From Bin5 sp965221145 (lineage in GTDB: Bacteria > Chloroflexota > Anaerolineae > Caldilineales > Caldilineaceae), in assembly GCA_965221145.1 (NCBI GenBank), contig OZ244877.1, positions 4,774,001 through 4,838,000 of the forward strand: a stretch of 64,000 nucleotides of DNA. The letters are read 5' to 3'. The notes under the pieces are model-generated. The model was not told the DNA's origin. It saw nothing but the letters and a program-made list of their open reading frames with translations, and ran no database searches. Shown in pieces: positions 34,244 through 43,676 of the stretch (position 1 is the first letter of the stretch; every line of letters begins with the position of its first letter). A program made the translations under genes and the position numbers.

Positions 34244-34303
34244 GTTTTGAGTTTTTAGTAACGGCGCTCCACTCGAAAGCAGGGGTTACTAAAAACTGAA
34301 AAC
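34244..34303. repeat. Intercistronic hairpin between the two permease genes
   Basis: GTTTTGAGTTTTTAGTAAC (34244-34262) pairs with GTTACTAAAAACTGAAAAC (34285-34303) with one mismatch over 19 bp and a 22-base loop. It lies 15 bases after one permease stop and 34 before the next start. It could stabilise or partly terminate the transcript. AAAACTGAAAAC-type words also occur before infB (24565-24580). Confidence 0.7.
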
Positions 34304-34337
34304 TGACCACTAAAAACCGGGGTTTGGAGATTTTAGT

Positions 34338-35216
34338 ATGAGCGCGGTAGGGGCGGAAGCGAAACGGAGATACACAAGGAGCACTGCGCAGCAGTTGAGT
34401 GTCTTCTTACGCGGCGACTGGTGGCGTACCATCATTTTGGGTCTGTTCCTGATCGGGGCGATGGCGCCTTTGGTGATGGCGTTCCTGGTTTCGCTCAAGA
34501 CGATTCCCCAGTTCGCGCGCCAGCCGTTTGTGCCCACCCTTCCGCTGCACTGGGAGAATTACGGCCTGGCATGGCAGATCGTGTGGCAGCTCATTCTGAA
34601 CAGTATCATCGTCAGCGGGGTGACGGTGATCGGCGTGCTGCTGTTGGCGTCGCTGTCGGCCTATGCCTTTGGCATCCTGGAGTTTCCGGGCAGGCAACCC
34701 CTCTTCTATCTCGTGCTGGCGCTGATGATGGTGCCGTCGGCGATGACGCTGATCCCGTCGTTTGTGCTGGTGCAGGATCTTCAACTGCTCGACACCCGCT
34801 GGGCCATGATCCTTCCCTGGATCGCCAGCGGACAGGTCTTCGCCATGTTCATCCTGCGCACCTTTTTCGAAAGTCTGCCTAAGGAGCTTTTCGACGCCGC
34901 CCGCATTGACGGCGCCAGCGAGTGGCAGGGCTACTGGCGTATCGCCCTCCCGCTCAGCAAGTCGATGCTCGGCGTCGCCGCGATTCTCAACATCCTCGGC
35001 ACCTGGAACAATCTGATATGGCCTGCCCTGACGATCAGGCAACAGGATCTGATGCCTCTGACGCAGGGCTTGTGGGCGTATCAGACGGAGTATTTCACTC
35101 GCTATGGGCTGACAATGGCGGGGCTGTTGATCGGCTCGATTCCCCTGGTGCTCCTCTTCATTTTTACCAGCCGCTGGTTCGTCGCCGGCCTGACTTCGGG
35201 CGCGATCAAGGTGTAA
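34338..35216 (+). CDS. Sugar ABC transporter permease (MalG/UgpE type)
   Basis: 292 residues with six membrane helices and the EAA loop LFDAARIDGASEWQGYWRIALPL. The opening ILGLFLIGAMAPLVMAFLVSLK and the ending LFIFTSRWFVAGLTSGAIKV are typical of the MalG branch. It pairs with the 33269 permease. The two are separated by a 109-base gap with a strong hairpin. The substrate is unknown. The arabinan- and glucuronosyl-acting enzymes encoded just downstream on the other strand suggest plant hemicellulose or pectin sugars. Confidence 0.92.
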   Translation: MSAVGAEAKRRYTRSTAQQLSVFLRGDWWRTIILGLFLIGAMAPLVMAFLVSLKTIPQFARQPFVPTLPLHWENYGLAWQIVWQLILNSIIVSGVTVIGVLLLASLSAYAFGILEFPGRQPLFYLVLALMMVPSAMTLIPSFVLVQDLQLLDTRWAMILPWIASGQVFAMFILRTFFESLPKELFDAARIDGASEWQGYWRIALPLSKSMLGVAAILNILGTWNNLIWPALTIRQQDLMPLTQGLWAYQTEYFTRYGLTMAGLLIGSIPLVLLFIFTSRWFVAGLTSGAIKV

Positions 35217-35497
35217 GTGCAGGAGTGAGAAGCGAGGAGTGGGAGAGTCTCCCTCACTTGGCGTTTCATCAACAAAATCAAGTGGTATCGACGCATTTTC
35301 ACTCGTTAAGAAAAAAAGTCAGCACGACGTTATATGGCATCCTTTCATTTTGCCGCTACCCTCATTTGGCTTAAACGAAACGTCAACGTCTCCTAATGCG
35401 AAAGTCCCGCAAGAGCGCACAAAACGCCTCGCAGCGGGCTTCTCGCTGGCCCCTACGCAATACGGTAAGAAAAGCGTGTCTTCGATGTGAACGCACA
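35217..35497. other. Convergent intergenic region
   Basis: 281 bases between convergent genes. A purine-rich palindrome-like stretch is at 35217-35262 (GGAGTGAGAAGCGAGGAGTG then TCTCCCTCACTT), and a CCCCTACGCAATACGG word is at 35453. No gene is seen. Confidence 0.5.
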
Positions 35498-36517
35498 TCA
35501 GCGTTGACTCTCATCCCACTTGATCAACACGCCGAGAAAATCGCTCGGCCTCTCAACCAGCCTCTCGTATGCCTCGCCGATGTCGTCCGGCTGAACGCGG
35601 TGGCTGACCAGCCCCTCGCTCCGCAGCGAGCGGTCCGCAAACAGGTCCAAAACCAGCGCAAGGTTGCGCTCACGCGTCCACGGATCCCGAACCGTGTACG
35701 CATGACCCGACACGCGTGCATGTGCGCCGATCAGCGAGACCCCTTTGTGGTGAACAGCGCGGTATGGATCGATTTCGACCGTGCCGCGCGGGCTGCCCAG
35801 CAGCACCACCCGCCCGCCGTCGCCCGCCAGTTCAAGCGCCTGCGCGATCACAGCGGGATTGCCCGTCGCCTCGATCACCACCTCCGCCATGCGCCCGCCG
35901 GTGAGATCGTTCACCGTCTGCCCCACGTCCGACTCGGCCGGATTGAGCACGCAGATCCCGCCGTCCCCCGCGATCCCCACCCGATTGGGCAAGAGATCGA
36001 CCCCAATCACCGGTCGCGCCCCCGACAGCCGCGCCAGTTGCGCCGCAAACTGCCCAATCAGCCCCAGACCCAAGACCACCACCGTTTCACCCAGCGCGAC
36101 GTTGCCCTGACGCACGCCCACCGCGCTGATGCCGCCCAGCACAGCCAACGCGCCCTGTTCCATCGTAACGCCCGGCGGCAAACGCCATATTCTGCTCGTG
36201 CGCGCATCACACACGGCCCAGTCGCCATGCGCTGCGTAGACCACGACCCGGTCGCCCGGCGCCCATTCCGTCACCGCGCGGCCAACCGCCTGCACGACGC
36301 CCGCCAGGGCGTAGCCCATATCGACGGGAAACTGCGGCGGGTTGGGCTGTGAGAAACCGATGTGCGAACCACTGTACATCGCCAGTTCCGTGCCCGCGCT
36401 GATCAGCGAGCAGGCCGACTTGACGACAACCCCGTGCGGCGCGGGTTCCTCCGCGATCTCGAACCCTTCCCATTCAATCCGGCGAATCGCCTTACAGATC
36501 AGGCGTCTGGCTCGCAT
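35498..36517 (-). CDS. MDR-family zinc-type alcohol/polyol dehydrogenase-like protein
   Basis: 339 residues from ATG 36517, which has GGGGAAGAGG upstream. Earlier in-frame ATGs exist at 36532 and 36550. It has a GroES-like N-domain (SACSLISAGTELAMYSGS, GDRVVVYAAHGDWAV) and a Rossmann NAD(P) domain with VVVLGLGLIGQFAAQLARLSG. The structural-zinc Cys cluster is absent. Relatives occur in sugar catabolic clusters. The gene at 58709 is a second family member beside the other sugar ABC system, so both may oxidise sugar derivatives. Confidence 0.85.
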   Translation of the reverse strand: MRARRLICKAIRRIEWEGFEIAEEPAPHGVVVKSACSLISAGTELAMYSGSHIGFSQPNPPQFPVDMGYALAGVVQAVGRAVTEWAPGDRVVVYAAHGDWAVCDARTSRIWRLPPGVTMEQGALAVLGGISAVGVRQGNVALGETVVVLGLGLIGQFAAQLARLSGARPVIGVDLLPNRVGIAGDGGICVLNPAESDVGQTVNDLTGGRMAEVVIEATGNPAVIAQALELAGDGGRVVLLGSPRGTVEIDPYRAVHHKGVSLIGAHARVSGHAYTVRDPWTRERNLALVLDLFADRSLRSEGLVSHRVQPDDIGEAYERLVERPSDFLGVLIKWDESQR

Positions 36518-36548
36518 CTTCCTCTTCCCCATCTCCCGCCATCCTGTC

Positions 36549-36577
36549 AACCAACAAATCCCGCGAATCCTGATTCA
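36549..36577 (-). repeat. AATCAGGATT-type dispersed repeat, copy 2
   Basis: Minus-strand CGTTGTCTGAATCAGGATTC followed by GCGGGATTTG. See 2866-2893. It directly precedes the MDR gene. Confidence 0.5.
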
Positions 36578-36607
36578 GACAACGCAATAGCAATTCGCAA
36601 TGCAGCA

Positions 36608-38548
36608 TCAGTTCCTGCCATCGATCCACGTCCGCAGCGATGACCTGCTGTCACGATTCCCCCACGCATAGTAGGGAATGAACGTCAGCATACCGTTCGG
36701 CTCATCGGATGACCCGCCCCGTCCTCGCAGCGCAATCACCCCGCCCAGAAGATCCTGCCTGAAATCCGCCTCAAACTCGTTCAGCAAGGCTGACTGCCGA
36801 TAGCGCCCGATCAACTCGCCGCCCACGCCCGCCCCGTTCCCCGGCGGCAACGCAACGCCCACGCCCCACAAATCAACCGCGGGATTGTCCGTACTCTCGA
36901 CGCAATACACCAGCGGACCGCGGCACAGCGCAACCTTGCCCTCATAGTACCTGGCGCGCCGATCGGCGGTCACGGCAACAACCGGCATCGGCAGCCGCAG
37001 CGTGACAAGATCGCCTTTGCGCCACGCCCTGCTGATGCGGCAGTAGCTTCCCGACGCAATGCCACCCTCGACAGTTTGTCCATTCACCTGCACAGTCGGG
37101 TTGCGGCACCATCCGGGGATGCGCACGTTCAGATCAAACGTGCAAGACCGTTCAGGATCAAGCCTGATCGTTATTTCACCGTCCCAGGGATACCCGGTCT
37201 CCTGCGCAAGGCGGAGTTTCGTCCCGTCTTCCAGGCGCCAGTCCATCGTACAACTGTCATACAGGTGAACCCACACGCCATCCGCTGACATGCTGAACAC
37301 ATATCCCGGCAATGACGCAATCATGCGCAGCGCGTTGGGCGAGCAGCAACTCGTGGAGGTGGATGCCCAGGGCGTGCGCTGCCAGTGGTTGCCGTCTGAC
37401 GAGAGCGGGCACATATAGTGGAACTTGCCGCCGTCGAGCGATACGTGCGCCAGAAAGCCGTTGTACAGCGTCCGCTCCATCAGATCGGCGTACCCGGCAG
37501 CGCCCGTCAAGGCCAACATTCGCCAATTCCACGCCGCGTTTCCAATCGCTTCGCACGTCTCCAGACCGGTGCTCAGCAAGAACCGGAAGACCCCCGTATG
37601 CAGCTCGAAAGCCTCCTGGCAAATCAACTCGCAGTTCTCAGCGTCCACAGCCAACTGGCCCGTCAGATGCAGCTTCCCGCCTGTCATGTCGCCCCAGATG
37701 GCGGTGAGCTTGTCCATGAATTCCCGGTCGCCCGTTTCCGCATAAAAGTCGGTCCCGGCGCACAAGAGATATGTCTGGCGCACTACGTGCCGGCTCACGT
37801 AGCCGAGGAAATCGGAGCCGACAACCGGCGGCTGTCGCATCAGCGGCGTGAGGAAATGGCGGGCGCCGGCCAGATACCGCTCCTTGCCCGTGGTGCGATA
37901 AAGTTCGACCAATGCCATTTCGATGACGCTGTGCCCGGCAAAATCCTCACCGCCAAACTGCGCGCAGATTGCGTCGGCAACACGTTCCGCACATTCCAGA
38001 AACTCGGTCGAGCCGGTCGCACGATGGTGCGCAATCGCCGCCTGGATCAGATGCCCCGGCGTGCCCAGTCCATACGATCTCTCGAACTCGCCGCCATAGT
38101 AGACATCCCAAAACTGTTCGTCCTGATGCGCATTGACAACGCCGCGCACAAACAGATCGAGCAATGCACGCGTCTCAGAATCGTCCCCGGACTGTACGAC
38201 ATACGCGCAAGCCTCCAGCCATTTTTGGAAATTCGCCCGCCAGGAATGACCGTTGCGCGTGCGGTTCATCCCTGTAGGATTGGTCCTGAGCGTCTCCAGA
38301 CCGGCCTGGATCCCCGCCCTGTCGCCCGCCGCGTACGCCCGGAACGGCGCGGTCTGGTCGTCTATGTCCAGCCAGGCCAGGAACGACGGGATGCCGTTGC
38401 GCCGGCTGGCATCCATGCGCGACTTCCAGAACCCGTCGCCCATCGTAACCGCCTGCACCGGAACCGGCTTGAGCGGGGCAAAAGGACTGGCGACGGTGGA
38501 CACCACGCCCGCCTCACGCCAATGTGGAATGTGTCGACTGTCTAACAT
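36608..38548 (-). CDS. GH127 beta-L-arabinofuranosidase-like glycoside hydrolase
   Basis: 646 residues. The (alpha/alpha)6-barrel family DUF1680/GH127 is recognised by GTPGHLIQAAIAHHRATG, the ETC motif (Glu330, Cys332) and SCC (Cys401, Cys402). Their spacing matches the zinc-and-nucleophile set of HypBA1 (Glu338, Cys340, Cys417, Cys418). It should release beta-L-arabinofuranose from plant or extensin-type glycans. No signal peptide is seen, so it probably acts in the cytoplasm on imported oligosaccharides. GGGGGAGGCG precedes the ATG by seven bases. It lies next to an alpha-glucuronidase-like gene on the same strand. Confidence 0.9.
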   Translation of the reverse strand: MLDSRHIPHWREAGVVSTVASPFAPLKPVPVQAVTMGDGFWKSRMDASRRNGIPSFLAWLDIDDQTAPFRAYAAGDRAGIQAGLETLRTNPTGMNRTRNGHSWRANFQKWLEACAYVVQSGDDSETRALLDLFVRGVVNAHQDEQFWDVYYGGEFERSYGLGTPGHLIQAAIAHHRATGSTEFLECAERVADAICAQFGGEDFAGHSVIEMALVELYRTTGKERYLAGARHFLTPLMRQPPVVGSDFLGYVSRHVVRQTYLLCAGTDFYAETGDREFMDKLTAIWGDMTGGKLHLTGQLAVDAENCELICQEAFELHTGVFRFLLSTGLETCEAIGNAAWNWRMLALTGAAGYADLMERTLYNGFLAHVSLDGGKFHYMCPLSSDGNHWQRTPWASTSTSCCSPNALRMIASLPGYVFSMSADGVWVHLYDSCTMDWRLEDGTKLRLAQETGYPWDGEITIRLDPERSCTFDLNVRIPGWCRNPTVQVNGQTVEGGIASGSYCRISRAWRKGDLVTLRLPMPVVAVTADRRARYYEGKVALCRGPLVYCVESTDNPAVDLWGVGVALPPGNGAGVGGELIGRYRQSALLNEFEADFRQDLLGGVIALRGRGGSSDEPNGMLTFIPYYAWGNRDSRSSLRTWIDGRN

Positions 38549-38607
38549 ATGATCGCCTCCCCCGCGCCCCTACGCAATACGGAATACGCGCTACGCAATT
38601 CGCCCCG

Positions 38608-40659
38608 TCACTCCATCTGGCTTTCCGTCGCGCCCGCGGCGAGGAACGCCCCCAGCGGCTCACCCCGCAACAGCTTGTCCAGATCCTCCAGAAACTCCAG
38701 ATAGGTGCCCTGCCAGCCAAAATGATCCCAGAACCAGCCGTCGTATGGCGACCCCGCCGTCGCCTCTCCTTTCGGAACGTCTGCGTAACGCGCCCGCACG
38801 GTCTCAATCTGCGGCGCCTCCAGCCGCCCCAGCTTGTAATCCAGGTACAGCCCGAAACATTCCACAAAGATGCGCACGTCGTTCACGTTGGCTTCGAGCA
38901 ACTCGGCGACGTGCGCAAAGGAATCGGCGTCAATCTTCCCTTGCAGTCGCTGCCACGCGGCCAGCACGCTTTCCATGTGGACGATCGACGGTCGCTTCTC
39001 CGCCATCAACTCGTCGGCGTAAGCGTCGCTCAGCGGCACACGGTTGAAGATGAGCTGGTAGCGCGGGTCATTGCGCAGCGCCTCGCGCTCCTCTTCGGGA
39101 TAGGCGTCGAGCGGCAGTTCCAGCCCGAGGACGTCCTCACCCACGCGATCCATCCCCGGATGCAGATAATCGGTCCAGATGCGCCACGGCCCGTTCAGCC
39201 GTGTGTCCAGGTAGCTGTAGCGCGCCACATAGCTGTGGCACTGGGTCAGGCCGCTGCGGCTGAATAGCGCGCCGATCGTGGCGGGATAGGTCTCGCGCAG
39301 GCCGGGCAGGAACGCCGCCGCCTGCGCGCCATACTCCATCGTCAGCCACTCCGACAAAATGGCGTCCGGGTCGCGATAGGGGTTCCAGCACAGCCGCCCG
39401 TAGGCATACCAGTTGGAGAGATTGAGCGGATGATCCACATACTGGGGATGCAGCCCCAGATTGGCGTCAAAGCCGTCGCAATTCTTGTCGGCTGCCTTGA
39501 GAAATTCTTCCTGCCAGCGGTGCGCCATCGAGCACGGCAGAAAGTTCAGCCCCGCCGTATCGCCCACCAGCGCAAGCTCGAACACATAAGGTGAACGCTC
39601 GCCCCGCCGATTGCCGATGTGCCCCCAGATCGGGTGCGGCGGATAGGGCGGGCGAAAGTCCCAGTAGAGATGGCACGGCGCAATCCGCACATTCTCCGGC
39701 AGCTCATCCCCCCAGTCCCCGAACAACTCCGTTTCCGATTTCGCATAGGCCGCCTGATCCGTGACCGCAGGCCACAGCAGCGCCCCGTCGATCGTCGCCA
39801 GCGCATCGCTGACCAAACGCATGCCCGCCAGAATGCGCGCGCGCACCGGCAGCGCACGACAGCGGTCGCAGTCGTCCTCGTGCGGACCGGGCGCATTCTC
39901 GCCCGCGCCCCACACGATCGCATTGCGCACCGACGGCATCGCCACGGCCAGCCGCGCCGCAAAGTCGTGCCACTGCGCCCGCACCGCATCCGAAAAGGGA
40001 CAGACGTCCCCATAGTCCCCGTTCTCGTCCGGCTCGGCATAATGCAGGGACAGGCCAACCGTTACGCCGAAGCGATCCAGAAAGCGGGCAAACTGCTCGA
40101 CCGGCTCGGCGCGCGCAAGCCAGCGTTCAAACTGTGAGCCTCTGGCCGCATATTGCGCGAACAGGCCGAGATTGTTCACACGCATCGCCAGCAGCCGCCG
40201 CGCGAAATCCAGGTACTCGGGCTGCTCCTGCGGGCGCAGCATCTTCTCATAGTCCAGGATACTTTTGAAAGGCAGACACCAAACCTTATTCGAAGGCGTC
40301 TCCCACATGCGCAGCGCCCGCACCGCAAAATGCGGGCCATCGGTCATCGGTGTGATGGCCTGGTCGCGCCGGGCGCGGTCGATACATTCCTGCACCCCAT
40401 ACAAAACGCCCCGACCATCACCGCCGGTAATGCGCAACGTGGTGCCCCCCTCCACCTGGATGCGATAGTGCTCCGGCTTCAAGTCGGTCCCGGCGGTGTC
40501 CAACCGGGCCGTGACATTCCCTTGATCGGAATGAGTCCCGATGGTTGGCCTTATACCACCCAGCTTTTCGATCCAGCGTGCCAACTCGTCGGCGGCGGTC
40601 CGAACGCGTGGACTGGCATCGCGCGGGATTCTGATCGCATCGATCACTGGCATCTGCAT
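38608..40659 (-). CDS. Alpha-glucuronidase-like glycoside hydrolase (GH67/GH115-type)
   Basis: 683 residues. The N-terminal beta-sandwich (about 5-110: VRTAADELARWIEKLGG, TLRITGGDGRGVLYGVQE) is the GH67N/GH115-type domain. The central barrel follows, and the C-terminal helical part has NLSNWYAYGRLCWNPYRDPD, as in GH67. GH67 enzymes remove methylglucuronic acid from xylo-oligosaccharide ends. I could not place the catalytic acids with certainty, so the activity is inferred. There is no signal peptide. AGGAGG lies 11 bases before the ATG. The genes at 38608 and 36608 probably form one operon. Confidence 0.7.
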   Translation of the reverse strand: MQMPVIDAIRIPRDASPRVRTAADELARWIEKLGGIRPTIGTHSDQGNVTARLDTAGTDLKPEHYRIQVEGGTTLRITGGDGRGVLYGVQECIDRARRDQAITPMTDGPHFAVRALRMWETPSNKVWCLPFKSILDYEKMLRPQEQPEYLDFARRLLAMRVNNLGLFAQYAARGSQFERWLARAEPVEQFARFLDRFGVTVGLSLHYAEPDENGDYGDVCPFSDAVRAQWHDFAARLAVAMPSVRNAIVWGAGENAPGPHEDDCDRCRALPVRARILAGMRLVSDALATIDGALLWPAVTDQAAYAKSETELFGDWGDELPENVRIAPCHLYWDFRPPYPPHPIWGHIGNRRGERSPYVFELALVGDTAGLNFLPCSMAHRWQEEFLKAADKNCDGFDANLGLHPQYVDHPLNLSNWYAYGRLCWNPYRDPDAILSEWLTMEYGAQAAAFLPGLRETYPATIGALFSRSGLTQCHSYVARYSYLDTRLNGPWRIWTDYLHPGMDRVGEDVLGLELPLDAYPEEEREALRNDPRYQLIFNRVPLSDAYADELMAEKRPSIVHMESVLAAWQRLQGKIDADSFAHVAELLEANVNDVRIFVECFGLYLDYKLGRLEAPQIETVRARYADVPKGEATAGSPYDGWFWDHFGWQGTYLEFLEDLDKLLRGEPLGAFLAAGATESQME

Positions 40660-40719
40660 GTCTGTGTTTACCTCCTACGATTCTCGCTTCAACTCAAGTG
40701 GTCAACCGGTAGGGTTGTA

Positions 40720-41921
40720 TTAAGTGGCTGCGTACGCCCACTGTCCGCGGATCATAGTACGCCAGGCACTAAAGTCATCCTCAAAGATCGCTATATCGGC
40801 GTCCTTGCCCGCTTCCAAGCTGCCCTTGCGGTCATCCACGCCGATAACGCGGGCTGGCGTCAGGCTTGCCATACGAATGGCCTCTACCAGTGGAACACCG
40901 ACGGTGTCCATCAGAATAGGTATCATCTGGTTCAACATTGTGGTGCTGCTCGCAAACGCGGTCCGATCAAGCAGCATGCCAACGCCGTCGTGCACCTCAA
41001 ATTCGAGGCCCCCCATACGAAAACGAGCGCCTTCCGGCAGGCCCGCGCCGCTACTGACGTCGGAAACAATGCACAGGCGGTCGGGGTCAATGCACTTGTA
41101 GACCAGTTTCATCAAGGTTGGCGGCAGATGCTTACCATCGGCGATCATCTCGCCAGTTAGTCCGTTGTAGGTCAGCGATACCTCAAGCAGACCCGGCTTG
41201 CGCCAGGGCCCTTCTCGCACAGTTGTGGACTATGCACTCCAAATGTGGATCATATGGCTCAGACCTGCTTCTATCACCGGTAGCACTTCCTCCTCTCTGG
41301 CAGCACTGTGTCCCGCGGCCGGTACGATTTCCAATTCGACCAGGCGCTGGGTGAGTTCCAGTGCGCCAGGTTTTTCTGGCGCGTAAGTCATGATCTTAAT
41401 CACATCGTGGTATTGTAATAGCTGTTCGGGTGTACCATCATCCGGGTTTCGGAAATGCGCAGCGTCTTGTGCGCCACTTTGCGACGCGGCAAAGTAAGGC
41501 CCTTCCACATGCATACCCAGAATCTGTGATCCATCGTGAGGGCCGCGCATCCATTGCCGGCTGCACGCGAGACTGGCCTGCAGATCGGCAATCGATGCCG
41601 TGGCTGTCGTCGCCAGCAAAGATGTCACACCGCGCCGCACATTTTCCTCGGTGATGGTCGCAAAGGCTTGCTCGGTCGGGTCATTAAAGGTGTGACCCAG
41701 CGCACCGTGATTATGGATGTCGATCAGGCCTGGCGCGATGTAGCGCCCGCCCACATCGATGCGCTCAATCTCACCCCCAGAGAGTCGATATCCGTGATTC
41801 CTGCAATCTTGCCCTCTTCCACGACGAGCGCCTGAGCGCTCGCAACGGCCTGTGGCAGGATGATCCGACCATTCGTGAGCGCAAAACATCCTTGCGGCTG
41901 TTGAAGCTTTTTGCCTATCAT
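40720..41921 (-). pseudogene. nagA: N-acetylglucosamine-6-phosphate deacetylase NagA, broken by a frameshift and an amber codon
   Basis: The start is ATG 41921 with GGAGG before it. The N-terminal part (ALVVEEGKIAGITDID) changes frame at a run of five Gs near 41775. The second part, IDVGGRYIAPGLIDIHNHG, LGMHVEGPYF and PAAGHSAA, carries the metal-site motifs. An in-frame TAG at 41230-41232 (likely CAG originally) interrupts, and the same frame goes on with GEMIADGKHLPP, IVSDVSSGAGLPEG and the C-terminal SLEAGKDADIAIFEDD. NagA makes glucosamine-6-phosphate and acetate from GlcNAc-6-phosphate. Two lesions indicate inactivation, or sequencing errors in an intact gene. Confidence 0.85.
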
Positions 41922-42149
41922 GCTAGCCTCCGTACGTATTCAGGTCGAACAACTCACGGAAATAAACTCTCATATTGGCGCCTCTTTGATCCCTTTGATA
42001 TGTGGGTGGCGCTAATGAAACGCTTGACGCCCCAATCCGACACAGGTCTGACCAGCCCATCACTAGATGTATGACGCAGTAAACGCCCCGATTTATTGAC
42101 AAAGCACGACACTATACGTTCAATACCCGGAAATGTCAAACCCAGGGAG

Positions 42150-42177
42150 TTGTGCCAAAAGCATTTTGGACTATAAT
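42150..42177 (+). promoter_or_regulatory. Possible promoter of the PhyH gene
   Basis: A perfect TATAAT at 42172-42177 with TTGTGC 16 bases upstream (42150-42155). The start codon is about 100 bases downstream. The -35 is weak. Confidence 0.4.
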
Positions 42178-42278
42178 ACCTCCTAGTGATTGAGAGATTG
42201 CAGCAGAATTCGGCAGAGCAAAAGCCTGCCGAGCCGACTTACACCGGATTTCTGATTGAGGTCAGCTGAGGAAATATT

Positions 42279-43127
42279 ATGACGCAGGAAGACTATAGCC
42301 TTACCGAAGAGCAGATCCAGCTTTTTGAAGTTTTCGGGTTCCTGGTCCGGAGAAATCTGTTCAGTCCCGAGGAGATGAATAAGATAAACGAAGAGTTCGA
42401 TCGTCGCCTTGCATCCATTCTGGAGGAAACCGATCCTGAAGAGAAACGTATTTTCAACAACTGGGGTAACCGGACCCCGGAAACCCCCTTTATTGCCAGC
42501 TTGCTTGAGGACCCGCGTATTTATCTGCCCGCGGAACAGCTGATAGATGAAGATTCCGTTCCCGTCCATTCTAACGCCAACAGCTATGAGAATAATACCG
42601 ATTGGCATCCGGATTGGAGCGATCCTCATCTATTGGCAATCAAGAACGTCATGTATCTGCAGCCGACAACCGCTGACCGCGGCGCATTGCGTGTCATTCC
42701 CGGGTCGCACAAAAATCCATTACATGAAGAACTTCATAGCATTGGATTGCGCAGTACGTTTGGCCCTATAAAGGCCCGGATCTTAGAAGAGTCTGGTCTG
42801 AGCGGTGAAGATATTCCCTGCTATGTATTTAGTTCGAATCCGGGTGATATCATTATCTTCAACCAGTTGACCTGGCATGCTGCCTTTGGCGGCTATAGAG
42901 ACCGCCGCACCTGCACCTTTAATTTTTATGGCACCCCAAGGACACCCGAAGCGGTAGAGTCGATGCGCAAAGTGGTGGAACACATTCCTGAAATCAAGAA
43001 GAACTTGGGAACGGTGGGGTTGCAATATCATCCCTGGTGGCTGGAAAATCCTGAAAATAACCCCAGGCGTGCGCGCTGGATTAGTTGGTTGGAGGAATGG
43101 GGTTTCGTGGAAGCTTATAATAACTAA
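42279..43127 (+). CDS. PhyH-family Fe(II)/2-oxoglutarate dioxygenase
   Basis: 282 residues. Double-stranded beta-helix with metal ligands His110 and Asp112 (TDWHPDWSD) and His200 (LTWHAAFGG), plus an Arg at about 207-210 for 2-oxoglutarate. LRVIPGSHK is typical of the family. It would hydroxylate a small molecule of unknown identity. GC is lower than in the housekeeping genes, suggesting transfer. The gene is complete, unlike the PhyH fragment at 32946, and diverges from the nagA pseudogene. Confidence 0.9.
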   Translation: MTQEDYSLTEEQIQLFEVFGFLVRRNLFSPEEMNKINEEFDRRLASILEETDPEEKRIFNNWGNRTPETPFIASLLEDPRIYLPAEQLIDEDSVPVHSNANSYENNTDWHPDWSDPHLLAIKNVMYLQPTTADRGALRVIPGSHKNPLHEELHSIGLRSTFGPIKARILEESGLSGEDIPCYVFSSNPGDIIIFNQLTWHAAFGGYRDRRTCTFNFYGTPRTPEAVESMRKVVEHIPEIKKNLGTVGLQYHPWWLENPENNPRRARWISWLEEWGFVEAYNN

Positions 43128-43676
43128 AAACCTAGAAGCGTCAGGTGTACACCACCGCGCTGGACGCCGGCCTCTAGCTCAATTTGAATAGCCGGTGTGA
43201 TATAATAGTTCAATTCGGGGATCTCCGCAGCGCGACCTAAACTCACTTCCTCCGAGGTATACAGATCTACGGTCACTTACCAACGCAATGCTGGCGCAAG
43301 TTGCTGGAGCCATGAATTCAAGGCTTGATGAAGCAGATCATCGAGCGAGGCGATGTTGCGCAAACGCATGATCGCATCCGACATGTCCCGCCATTCGGCA
43401 TGACCATTTGTCTGCGTATCTTGTTCTGACAAGACAGTTTCCATCACGACTAGCTCTTTCATGGCGTGGGATCCATTTCTGGTAAAATCGTACCAAAAAT
43501 TGGAGAGTAACGCCATGAAAAGGGGTGTGTCCTGGCGTTTCTTGACTAAGCACTCTCTGACTTGACATTGGGTCTATACTTACTGCGAAGGTGGAGTGTG
43601 ACACTGGTCGACGCCCTGTTTCTGACAAACCGAGAGACTCTCCACCTGAGAACTGCCTTTGAACCTTCACAAGGGT
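43128..43676. other. Intergenic region with a possible short gene remnant
   Basis: About 550 bases. A minus-strand frame at 43277-43462 could encode a 61-residue helical peptide (MKELVVMETVLSEQDTQ, RLRNIASLDDLLHQALNSW) that resembles the start of a GAF-type sensor, but it has no ribosome site. I regard it as a remnant at best. Confidence 0.35.

Noticed and set aside
16408..41232. Genetic-code reassignment of TAG
   Set aside because: TAG ends several intact genes (for example hrcA and the uridylyltransferase gene), so wholesale reassignment is not supported. Local readthrough remains possible.
42825..42845. TTCGAATCC, resembling a tRNA T-arm
   Set aside because: It is inside the PhyH gene (encoding SSNPGD), and no acceptor or anticodon stem is found around it.
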